Of a stretch of DNA of 64,000 nt, positions 44,973 through 52,811 are shown one piece after another. The stretch's first letter is position 1, and each line of letters opens with the position of its first letter. Both the position numbers and the translations under genes were made by a program. The notes beneath the pieces were generated by a model. It did not search any database and was not told the DNA's origin. It saw nothing but the letters and a program-made list of their open reading frames with translations. Origin of the DNA: Frankiales bacterium (lineage in GTDB: Bacteria; Actinomycetota; Actinomycetes; S36-B12; CAIYMF01); contig WGLY01000001.1 of assembly GCA_016125335.1 (NCBI GenBank), positions 120,494 to 184,493 on the forward strand, in the 5' to 3' direction.

Positions 44973-46093
44973 ACGCCGTGCATCTGGCCGAGCAGGCAAC
45001 CCTGGGTGCGCTGATGCTCGAACGCGGGCTCGACGCGGACGTCACGGCGTGGCTGCGTGCGGAGGACTTCGACCACCCGTGGCACCGCTCGGTCTACGCG
45101 AGCATTCGCGAGCTCCACGCGGCGCACGCACCCTTGGACCCGCAGCGAGTCGGCCTCGCGTTGACGGACCGGCTCGGACCCCGCGCGGAACTGCCGCATC
45201 TCCTCGACCTGCTTCAAGCGGCACCCACCCGCCCGGTCGGACGCCGCTACGCCGCGATGGTGCTGGAAGCATCCCTGCGTCGCGACACCGCCTGTCAGGG
45301 CGTGCTCCTGCAGGCAGCGGCACTCTCGGCGGGGTTGTCGCAGCACAGCCGCCCCGTCACGGCAGTCGTCGCGCAGGTCGATGCCAGCCTCGACAACGCC
45401 GAGCTCCGGTGGCGCTACGCGACGAATGACCCCGTCCCGACCCGCACCGATGTCGAGGTCGTCGGTCTGGGCGTTCCGGTGTCGGCGCTGGGCGCGGACC
45501 GGCTCCTGCAGGCGCACCCCGCGTTGGATCCTGCGGCGGTGCGCCGCGGTGAGGAGGCACTGGTTGCGTCGCTGATCGCCCGTCCCGACCACATCGGCGA
45601 GGTCGCCCGTTGGTTGCGACCCGACGCGCTCACCCACACCGCCTGGCGACCCGTCTACGCGGCCGTGATCCAGCTTGCCGAGCTGGGAGAGCCGGTCGAC
45701 GTCGTGACCGTGTCCTGGGAGGTCCACCGCGCCAGCTCCCGCCTCGGCCCGGGACCGGGCACCCGGGAACTGCGCGACGCGGTCGAGTCCGCCGCCTGCA
45801 CCGACCCCGCCCACCTGGCCCGCGCGGTCGCGAGCGACCACGTCCGGATCACTGCCGACCGGGCCGCGCACGCGCTGCGTGCGGCCGCGGGCAACCCGGG
45901 CGTGGACCTCACCGACGTCCTGGCCACCGGGCACCTGCTCACCTCCGCGTTACGCGAGAGCGCCCTGGCACTGCCGGCGGCACCGCGCGACGAGGTCCCC
46001 TACCTGGGGATCGCCGGCTACGACTTCGGCCCCGATCGCGTCCCGCACTCATCGCAGGGCCAGGCTCACGACCTGGGGCTGGTGTCGCGATGA
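44969..46093 (+). CDS. Protein with two DnaB N-terminal domains, no helicase motor
   Basis: A 374-residue protein. AEQATLGALMLERGLDADVT (about 7-26) and a second copy, RRGEEALVASLIARPDHIGE, each start a DnaB_N-like all-alpha domain (F/WHRSVYASIRELH and WRPVYAAVIQLAELG follow at the same distance). There is no Walker A or helicase domain. In DnaB this domain binds primase and other DnaB subunits. The gene sits between the VirB4 and VirD4 genes with 4-base overlaps on both sides, so it may dock the host replication machinery to the transfer channel. Confidence 0.7.
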   Translation: MNAVHLAEQATLGALMLERGLDADVTAWLRAEDFDHPWHRSVYASIRELHAAHAPLDPQRVGLALTDRLGPRAELPHLLDLLQAAPTRPVGRRYAAMVLEASLRRDTACQGVLLQAAALSAGLSQHSRPVTAVVAQVDASLDNAELRWRYATNDPVPTRTDVEVVGLGVPVSALGADRLLQAHPALDPAAVRRGEEALVASLIARPDHIGEVARWLRPDALTHTAWRPVYAAVIQLAELGEPVDVVTVSWEVHRASSRLGPGPGTRELRDAVESAACTDPAHLARAVASDHVRITADRAAHALRAAAGNPGVDLTDVLATGHLLTSALRESALALPAAPRDEVPYLGIAGYDFGPDRVPHSSQGQAHDLGLVSR

Positions 46094-47925
46094 CGCCCCG
46101 ACACCGCCCTCTGGTGCGCCCGCGCGGCGCCATGCTCGGACAGGGCGGGGACCACACGTCCCTCGCCCTCGGTGCGCTCGTCGTCTTCCTGGCGTTTGCG
46201 GTCGTGCTGTGGCTGGGTGCCGCGCTGGCCAGCGTCCTCACCGGCCATGGGCTCCCGCCCACGAAGCTCGTCCCCGCGGTGAAGGCACTCGCGCACCTCG
46301 GGGATCCCGGGTGGGCGTGGCCCGACCCGAAGAGTGTCCCCGGCCCGGTCGTGTACTGGGCCGCGACGCTGTTCGTCATCGCGACCGTCGTCGCTGTCTC
46401 CTGGTTCGCGACGGTGCTGTGGCGGCGCGTCACCGCGAGAACGGGGTCCGACGCCGACCGGGTGCGGTCACTGCCGGGGCTTGCCACGTCGAGCGAGGCG
46501 CAGGCCGCCGCGGGGCCGGCGACCGTGCTGGCCCGCGCCGCGCACGCCCGCCCCTCCCTCGACCGGGATCTGACACCACGCGACGCCGGCTACGTACTTG
46601 GGCGGGTCCAGGGTCGCGAGCTGTGGTGCTCGGTCGAGGACTCCGCACTGCTGGTCGGACCACCCCGGATGGGCAAGGGCCTGCACGTCGTCATCCCGTG
46701 GGTCCTGGACGCACCGGGCCCGGTGGTGGCGACCTCGACCCGCCCGGACACCCTCGCCGTCACCTTCCACGCCCGCCAAGCGAAGGGGCCGGTGGCAATC
46801 TTCGACCCGCAACGCCTCGCCGGCCTCGAGGGCGGGTTGCGCTGGTCCCCGGTGCGGGGCTGCGAGCAACCCCGGGTCGCACTCGTCCGGGCCCGCGGGA
46901 TGGCGTCCGGCGCCGGGTTCGGCGGATCGGTGTCGGACTCGGGATTCTGGGCCGGGCAGTGCGAAAGCGCGCTGCGCTGCCTGCTCCACGCCGCCGCCCT
47001 AGACGGCCGCGGCGCCCTCGACCTGTACCGGTGGTCACTCAACCCGGTCCTCGCGGAGGACGCGATCAGCATCCTGACCCGCCACCCGAACGCCGCCTCC
47101 GGCTGGGCTGACGCCCTGGACGCGGCGATCCACTGCGACCCGCGCACCCGCGACAGCGTGTGGCTCGGCGTCCGGCAGTCCCTCGCCGCACTGGCCGACC
47201 CGCTTGTGCTGGCCGCCGTCGACCCCGACCCGAAGGACGCGTTCGACCCGGCGAAGTTCCTGAGCGAGTCCGGGACCCTGTTCCTGCTCGCGTCCGCGGT
47301 GGCCTCGGGGACGTGCGCACCGTTGGTGGCCGCGTTCGTCGAGGACATCACCGAGACCGCGCGCACCGTGGCGGCCCGGTCAAAGGGTGCACGGCTGGAC
47401 CCGCCGCTGTTGCTCGCCCTTGACGAGATCGCGAACCTGAGCCCGCTGCCCTCGCTCCCGTCGTTGATGGCCGAGGGTGGCGGGTCGGGCATCACGACCC
47501 TGGCCGTCCTGCAATCCCTGGCCCAGGCCCGCCACCGGTGGGGTGAGCATGCCGCGGATGCGATCTGGGACTCCGCGACCGTCAAGCTCGTCTTGGGCGG
47601 GTTGGCGAAGCTGCGTGACCTCGAGGACGTCTCCCGCCTCCTCGGCGAGATCGACGAACCCACCCAGACCCTGTCGCAGGGACGTGCCGGGGAACGCTCC
47701 AGTTCGACCAGCCTCCGGCAGGTCCCGGTGATGCCGCCCTCGGTACTGCGCACACTTCCGTTCGGCACCGGGGTGCTGCTCCTGCGCCAGGCCCGACCCG
47801 CCGTGATCGACCTGGCGCCCTGGCCCGACCGGCCCGACGCCGCCGCACTGCGCGAGGGACAGGCCAAGATCGAGAAGGCAACCGCCGCAGGCTCGAAGGC
47901 GCCGACCCTGGTCGAGGCGTCATGA
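46090..47925 (+). CDS. VirD4/TraG-like coupling protein
   Basis: A 611-residue coupling ATPase that brings the relaxase-DNA complex to the channel. Two membrane segments (about 28-50, 88-110), Walker A GPPRMGKG (190-197), PVVATSTRPD, Walker B LLLALDEIANLSPLPSLPSL, and TTLAVLQSLAQARHRWG. All fit TraG/VirD4 of actinobacterial elements. Confidence 0.9.
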   Translation: MTPRHRPLVRPRGAMLGQGGDHTSLALGALVVFLAFAVVLWLGAALASVLTGHGLPPTKLVPAVKALAHLGDPGWAWPDPKSVPGPVVYWAATLFVIATVVAVSWFATVLWRRVTARTGSDADRVRSLPGLATSSEAQAAAGPATVLARAAHARPSLDRDLTPRDAGYVLGRVQGRELWCSVEDSALLVGPPRMGKGLHVVIPWVLDAPGPVVATSTRPDTLAVTFHARQAKGPVAIFDPQRLAGLEGGLRWSPVRGCEQPRVALVRARGMASGAGFGGSVSDSGFWAGQCESALRCLLHAAALDGRGALDLYRWSLNPVLAEDAISILTRHPNAASGWADALDAAIHCDPRTRDSVWLGVRQSLAALADPLVLAAVDPDPKDAFDPAKFLSESGTLFLLASAVASGTCAPLVAAFVEDITETARTVAARSKGARLDPPLLLALDEIANLSPLPSLPSLMAEGGGSGITTLAVLQSLAQARHRWGEHAADAIWDSATVKLVLGGLAKLRDLEDVSRLLGEIDEPTQTLSQGRAGERSSSTSLRQVPVMPPSVLRTLPFGTGVLLLRQARPAVIDLAPWPDRPDAAALREGQAKIEKATAAGSKAPTLVEAS

Positions 47926-49124
47926 GCAGAGTCCTCGCGATCGGCACCGCGGCCGCCGGACTCCTCGCCGCACCCGCCCTCGCGCTGCTCGCCCTGATCG
48001 GGCTGAGCAGCAACGCGATCGCTTGCGCGCAGCTGCCCGCGACCGCCCTGTCCTCGACCGCGCCGGTGCCCCCGCCAGCACGCCTGTGGATCGCCCTGAC
48101 CCACTCGACCTGCACGCTGCTGCCCGAGCCGTGGATCGCCGCCGTCATGGCCCAGGACTCCGGCTTCCTCCCCGACGCGCACGGCACGAACGGCGGACGG
48201 GGGCTGTTCGCGCTCGACGCCGCGACCTGGTCCTCGGCCTACGGCGCGCCGTGGGGAGCGGACCTCAACCACAACGGCAGCTCCGATGTCGCCGACCCTG
48301 AGATCCACGCCGCCGTCGCCGGCAAGTACCTCTGCAACCTGCTCGACCAGGTCGACGCACTCCGCACCGCGCACCCGGACTGGGCCTCGACGCGAGACCT
48401 GACCGACCTCGAGGACCTTGCCCTCCTCCACCACGCTGGCCAACCGGCGCTGGAGGCTTACCCGGCGCTCCCGACCTCGACCCAGGAGTACCTCAGCGTC
48501 GTTCGCACCGACACCCGCACCTGGTCGGCCACGACCGCCCCGGTCGCTGCCAACCCATCGGTGACGCCACCGTCCACCGGCTCATCCACAGCGCCGTCCA
48601 CAGTCGACGCGTCCTGCGTCGCGAGTTTGGGGTCGGTGGGCAGCGTCGTCGTGCCAGCGGGCACTCCGGCAGATGTCGCCGCGGCAATCCGCACCTCCCT
48701 CGACCTCGTCGGCACACGGTCCGGCTGGAACAACAAGTGCGACCGGCTCGCCTGCCGGGCCTACGGGTTCGCCAACAGCGGCTACGACTCGGCCTTCGCG
48801 CACTGGGCGGTCATGGTCGCCACCGGGCACGCCCACCCCGGCCAGCGCTGCCCACCCGTCGGCGCGTTCGTGTTCTGGGCCACCCACGGACCCGACGGCC
48901 ACGTCTCCCTCGTGGTCGCCACCGACCCGGGCTGCGACCCGTCACGGATCAAGCTGGTCAGCAACGACGTCCTCAACAACCGCACAGGATTCGACGGCGG
49001 CGTCTACCTCGTCACGCTGGCCCAGATCGAGTCCGGGTTCGTCTCCCGGGCCGGGTACCTCGGCTGGTCCGACCCCGTCTGCGCGGGTGTCCACCTGCCC
49101 GCCGCCACCGCGGCCGGGACCTGA
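47922..49124 (+). CDS. VirB1-like cell-wall hydrolase with two domains
   Basis: A 400-residue exported protein; residues 8-32 form a signal peptide or anchor. A lysozyme-like transglycosylase domain follows: WIAAVMAQDSGFLPDA then GGRGLFALD. At the usual catalytic Glu there is Asp79 (QDS instead of ES). The C-terminal domain (VPAGTPADVAAAIRTSLDLV, CPPVGAFVFWATHGPDGHVS) looks like a CHAP- or NlpC/P60-type peptidase fold. It would open peptidoglycan for the transfer channel. Confidence 0.75.
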   Translation: MSRVLAIGTAAAGLLAAPALALLALIGLSSNAIACAQLPATALSSTAPVPPPARLWIALTHSTCTLLPEPWIAAVMAQDSGFLPDAHGTNGGRGLFALDAATWSSAYGAPWGADLNHNGSSDVADPEIHAAVAGKYLCNLLDQVDALRTAHPDWASTRDLTDLEDLALLHHAGQPALEAYPALPTSTQEYLSVVRTDTRTWSATTAPVAANPSVTPPSTGSSTAPSTVDASCVASLGSVGSVVVPAGTPADVAAAIRTSLDLVGTRSGWNNKCDRLACRAYGFANSGYDSAFAHWAVMVATGHAHPGQRCPPVGAFVFWATHGPDGHVSLVVATDPGCDPSRIKLVSNDVLNNRTGFDGGVYLVTLAQIESGFVSRAGYLGWSDPVCAGVHLPAATAAGT

Positions 49125-49143
49125 CCGGTGCCTGGAGGAAACC

Positions 49144-50115
49144 ATGGTGCCCACCCACAGCGCCGAACGCGTCGAGCGGCTCGTCGCACTCCACGCCCAA
49201 CTGACGACCGCGGTCGAGGACCTCGCGAACAGCGACGCGTGGCGTGCCATGCTCCAGGTCGCTGCGCGGCTCCCGACCTACAGCCCGTCCAACGTCTTGC
49301 TCATCACCGTGCAACGACCCGACGCGACCCGGGTCGCCGGCTTCCGGACCTGGAAGAGCCTGGGCCGGTCGGTGTGCAAGGGGGAGAAGGGCATCGCGAT
49401 CCTCGCGCCCTGCCTCTACCAGAAGGCCGGGACCACACCTGCGACACAGCCTGCGACGCCTCTGGTCACGCCCGAGCACGAGGCGGAACAGCGCGTGCTG
49501 CGCGGGTTTCGCATCGTCCACGTCTTCGACGTCACTCAGACGGATGGGGACCCGCTCCCCGACGTTGCGCCCGATCTCCTCACCGGTGCAGCCCCGGACC
49601 GGCTCTGGGAACAGCTGAGCACCCTGGTCCGTGCCGACGGGTTCACCGTGGAACGCGGTGACTGCCGTGGCGCCAACGGCTACACCCGCTTCGACGACCG
49701 CACCGTGCGGATCCGCGACGACGTCGACCCGGCGCAGGCAGTCAAGACCCTCGCCCATGAGCTCGGGCACATCCGAGCCGGCCACGACACACGCTTCGCC
49801 GATGCCTACCACCGGTCAGTGGACTGCCGCGGCATCGCCGAGATCGAGGCCGAATCCATCGCCTACCTGATCACCACCACCGCGGGCGTCGACGCCGGCG
49901 GCTACTCCGTCCCCTACGTCGCAGGCTGGTCCGGCGGCGACCCCGCGCTGCTGCGTTCGACCGCCACGTTCGTCCTTGCCACGGCCACCGAGATCGACGA
50001 CGAGCTCACCAAACTCCGCGCCGAGACGACGCGGACGATCGCCTGGAACACACCACGGTGGCAGCCTGCGCCACGGGAGCAAGAACCGCCGATGGTCGAC
50101 GTCTGGCAGCTCTAA
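49144..50115 (+). CDS. ArdC-like antirestriction protein with zincin domain
   Basis: A 323-residue protein. The N-terminal ssDNA-binding ArdC domain includes YSPSNVLLITVQRPDATRVA and FRTWKSLGRSVCKGEKGIAI; the C-terminal metallopeptidase domain has HELGHIRAGHD with Glu in EIEAESIAYLI. ArdC proteins of conjugative elements protect incoming DNA from host restriction. ATG 49144 has GGAGGAA upstream. Last gene of the secretion operon. Confidence 0.85.
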   Translation: MVPTHSAERVERLVALHAQLTTAVEDLANSDAWRAMLQVAARLPTYSPSNVLLITVQRPDATRVAGFRTWKSLGRSVCKGEKGIAILAPCLYQKAGTTPATQPATPLVTPEHEAEQRVLRGFRIVHVFDVTQTDGDPLPDVAPDLLTGAAPDRLWEQLSTLVRADGFTVERGDCRGANGYTRFDDRTVRIRDDVDPAQAVKTLAHELGHIRAGHDTRFADAYHRSVDCRGIAEIEAESIAYLITTTAGVDAGGYSVPYVAGWSGGDPALLRSTATFVLATATEIDDELTKLRAETTRTIAWNTPRWQPAPREQEPPMVDVWQL

Positions 50116-50400
50116 GGGAGTTCCCCCGCTTCTGGCGCGACGGTCGTATCGAGGGCAGCAACTACGACGTCGACGTCGACGTCCTCGACAGCGACAGTGA
50201 CGGCGACATCGACCGCGGCGCGTAGGGGGTACGAGAAGGTCGCGTCGAAGTACACGACGAAGGACACAAGCAGGATGATCACGATGATGACGACGATGAA
50301 GACGATGGAGAAGTCATCGAGGTGGTCGCAGACGACGTGGATGAGGAAGTGCTCGCGGATCCCCTCGGCGCGGGGGATCTCCACCTGGCCGGAGTTACGG
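50116..50400 (+). other. Low-complexity region with an interrupted acidic reading frame
   Basis: No proper gene. In the frame beginning at 50112 the plus strand reads REFPRFWRDGRIEGSNYDVD then DVLDSDSDGDIDRG, stops at TAG 50223-50225, and continues as EVHDEGHKQDDHDDDDDEDD to TAA 50424. No start codon fits either half. Repeated GACGTC and GATGAC units explain much of the Asp content, so this may be a decayed acidic protein or only simple sequence. Confidence 0.3.
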
Positions 50401-51396
50401 CTACAGCAGGTGGGGGTGCGCAGTAATGGCGGCCAAGCAGTCGTCGAGTGATGGCCGGTCGCCGTGCACCATGGCCATCGCGGTCGCGTACGACGTGACA
50501 GCTGCCTCGTAGCACGCGCCCGACGGGTCAAACGCGGGACTCGTCGCGAACCCGCCAGCCGGCCGCGCTCGGAACGACCAGCCAGCGCCGCTGCTGCGCT
50601 CGTCGATGTCGGCGGTCAAAGCCATAACGCCGGCAGTTCCCATGGCGGCGAGGTCAGCGAGTACCTGCGGGGAGTTCATGAGGCATCGCAGGTCGTAGTA
50701 GTGACGACCGGCGGTGTGCATCTTGCTGAGCGCGTCGGCGTCGCCTTCGCTGATGCGGACCGCGAGGTCGTGCAACAGCGCGCACTTCTCCAGCAGTGTC
50801 CGCTCGGCGCCGAGGACCGCAACCTGGACAGGCTCCCACTCCTGCCAGGTGTCCTCGGCCTCCCCAAGGACGTCGCGGGCGTACTCCGCGACCATCGAGG
50901 TGACGGTCCCCGGCAGGTGCGGGTCGGGTCCACCACGTGAGCCCATCTCCAGCAGCAGGTGCTCCCGGGCGGCAGGGCTGGTGAAGCGGCGCGGGTAGTA
51001 GTAGGACACGTTGCGCTTGACCCCGCGCGTGGGGCTGCTGCTCACGGCCTGTTCGAGGTCGAGGCCGAGGTGCGTCCGCGCGCGTTCGGCGATGCCCTTG
51101 AGCGCCTGCTCGCGCAGCCCCGTGCTGAGGCTGTCGGGGTAGACGAGGAGGATGTCGACGTCCTCGGAGAACCGTTCGGTGAGCCGGTACACCCGAGACA
51201 AGCTCGTCCCGCCCTTGAACACGGCTCCGACGTGCTGTCCGTCGATGTCCCAGCCGGGTGCAACCGCGCGTAGGAGTTCGGTGACCCAGAAGTCCTTCTC
51301 CACGAACGTGTCCAGGATTCCCAGGTGGTCGGCTGCGCGCCGTACCAGGACGGACAGTGCGTCTAGATCCTCCCGCAGCCGGGGTGGCGTGGACAC
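50401..51396 (-). CDS. AbiEii/AbiGii-family nucleotidyltransferase toxin
   Basis: A 331-residue protein with FVEKDFWVTELLRAV, FKGGTSLSRVYRLTERFSED (GGTS at 62-65) and DVDILL, the nucleotidyltransferase signature of AbiEii toxins (Asp80 region). Such toxins transfer nucleotides to RNA and stop growth. It is paired with the AbiEi-like gene 3 bases upstream. As part of a conjugative element it may serve for maintenance or phage exclusion. Confidence 0.88.
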   Translation of the reverse strand: MSTPPRLREDLDALSVLVRRAADHLGILDTFVEKDFWVTELLRAVAPGWDIDGQHVGAVFKGGTSLSRVYRLTERFSEDVDILLVYPDSLSTGLREQALKGIAERARTHLGLDLEQAVSSSPTRGVKRNVSYYYPRRFTSPAAREHLLLEMGSRGGPDPHLPGTVTSMVAEYARDVLGEAEDTWQEWEPVQVAVLGAERTLLEKCALLHDLAVRISEGDADALSKMHTAGRHYYDLRCLMNSPQVLADLAAMGTAGVMALTADIDERSSGAGWSFRARPAGGFATSPAFDPSGACYEAAVTSYATAMAMVHGDRPSLDDCLAAITAHPHLL

Positions 51397-51399
51397 GGG

Positions 51400-52029
51400 C
51401 TACGCGGCCGAACGCTCGGTCGCTGCCAGCTCGCCGAGCAGGTCGCGCATCCGGTCTCGGAGCTCCCGGTGGTGCTCGCGTGCGGCCGCGCGGCGCAGTG
51501 CATCTAGGCGGACCGTGCCGTCGGCGACCAGGGCGGCTATCGCGGTGACTGTGGCGCTCCAGCCGCCGTCGACGGTCGTGCGCCAGGTCCGCAGCACTTC
51601 GAGCACCGCAATCTCGGTGTAGGTGAGATCGAGCCGTGCGACGTTGCTGCGGGTGCTGACTCGCACGTGGCGCAGGCCTTCGGGGACACGGGCGATCGTG
51701 ACGAGCTCGGTAACGGCGGGGATCTGGGTGGTTAAGCCCAAAGCACGAGCGGCGGACACCCCGGCGGGGCCTACCCCCGCAGAGCCCAGAACTTCGCGGG
51801 CGACGTCCTCGACCGGCGGGGTGAGTGAGCCATATCGGGTCTTGGCACCTTTGTAGTAGAGGCCCTTGCTGACGTGACTGAGCTCGCCGCGAGCGGCGGC
51901 CCGCGATGCGGCCGACTTCGCGGCACTGGTCGAGCCGGGGAGCTCGGAGACGCGCACGTAGGTACCGACCGGGACCTTCTCCAGGTACCGGCCAGGGGAC
52001 TCCGTGAGGCTCTCCAGAAGGATGCTCAT
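51400..52029 (-). CDS. AbiEi-like antitoxin/regulator
   Basis: A 209-residue protein whose N-terminal winged helix (YVRVSELPGSTSAAKSAASR, SHVSKGLYYKGAKTRYG) and C-terminal domain match the AbiEi antitoxin family, which represses its own operon and neutralises AbiEii. It precedes the toxin gene by 3 bases. Start ATG 52029. Confidence 0.8.
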   Translation of the reverse strand: MSILLESLTESPGRYLEKVPVGTYVRVSELPGSTSAAKSAASRAAARGELSHVSKGLYYKGAKTRYGSLTPPVEDVAREVLGSAGVGPAGVSAARALGLTTQIPAVTELVTIARVPEGLRHVRVSTRSNVARLDLTYTEIAVLEVLRTWRTTVDGGWSATVTAIAALVADGTVRLDALRRAAAREHHRELRDRMRDLLGELAATERSAA

Positions 52030-52274
52030 GCGACCATTCTGTTACGGAATAGTCGCAGATGCAACCCCCCGTGTGCTCAGGCTCGAGCACACGGCCACGA
52101 TTCGGCCGGAGCCGGCACGTGGGGGGGGAGCGCGATGGCCGTTACGTCCGGGGAGAGCTGGGAGTCCGCCAGCGTCCACGGCAGGGACGGCAGAGCAAGG
52201 TCCGCGTGGCCTGCATGAGTACAGAGCAACTGGGGTGGGCTTGCTCGGCATACCGCTGCCGCAGGACATGGTGC

Positions 52275-52312
52275 GGCCCCGGTGTACGACGGGGGAGACG
52301 CACACCGGGGCC
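52275..52312 (-). terminator. Terminator of the relaxase operon
   Basis: A perfect 11-base inverted repeat, GGCCCCGGTGT at 52275-52285 and ACACCGGGGCC at 52302-52312, 14 bases after the stop of the DUF4913 gene on the minus strand. It separates the relaxase operon from the AbiE pair. The remainder of 52030-52325 has no gene. Confidence 0.65.
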
Positions 52313-52325
52313 AGCTCGCGTGACG

Positions 52326-52811
52326 CTACGCCTGTGACTCCGCATCCTGCGTCGGTTTCGGCTCGAGGAGGCCGGCGCCGGTGCGGTAGGCGGGTGGGTC
52401 GCCGTCGGGTCGGCCGTCCTTGTCGCCGAGTGCGCCGCGGTGTTCGCCGGGTCGGCATCCGCTGCGTGCCACCCAGTCGGCGAGTCGCAGGCGGGCCTTC
52501 GCGAACCCGTCGTGCCAGGCCATGGGCGCGTCACCGCGGCTGCTGGGTTGGAAGACGGTGATCCAGGCCGAGTGCAGGGCGGAGAGTTCCTCGACCAGGG
52601 CGCCGTGGCAGGCCCAGCAGGGCGGGATGGTGCGGTAGTCGAGTTCGTAGCGGTCGACCGCCCAGTTCACCCAGTCCTCCAGCCAACCGAACAGCGCGTC
52701 CTGCTCGGTTCCCTCCATGCTGGGCCAGCACTGGGGATCGGCTGGTTTGGGCCTGCCCGTGGGGTGCAGGATTCCGAGGAACGCGCGTTCGACGTCGGCT
52801 TCGTTCTTCAT
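52326..52811 (-). CDS. DUF4913-family protein
   Basis: A 161-residue protein with WLEDWVNWAVDRYELDYRTI and PPCWACHGALVEELSALHSA, the core of DUF4913, a small family found next to relaxase or replication genes of actinobacterial mobile elements. ATG 52811 overlaps the relaxase stop (ATGA). Role unknown, perhaps an accessory of the relaxase. Confidence 0.75.
   Translation of the reverse strand: MKNEADVERAFLGILHPTGRPKPADPQCWPSMEGTEQDALFGWLEDWVNWAVDRYELDYRTIPPCWACHGALVEELSALHSAWITVFQPSSRGDAPMAWHDGFAKARLRLADWVARSGCRPGEHRGALGDKDGRPDGDPPAYRTGAGLLEPKPTQDAESQA

Noticed and set aside
46590..48443. 617-codon minus-strand frame opposite the VirD4 gene
   Set aside because: Shadow of the coupling-protein and hydrolase genes; no motif and extremely Ser/Arg-rich.
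50197..50451. 84-codon plus-strand frame rich in Met and Thr
   Set aside because: Low-complexity product of repeated ATGACG units, no ribosome site, overlaps the AbiEii gene end.
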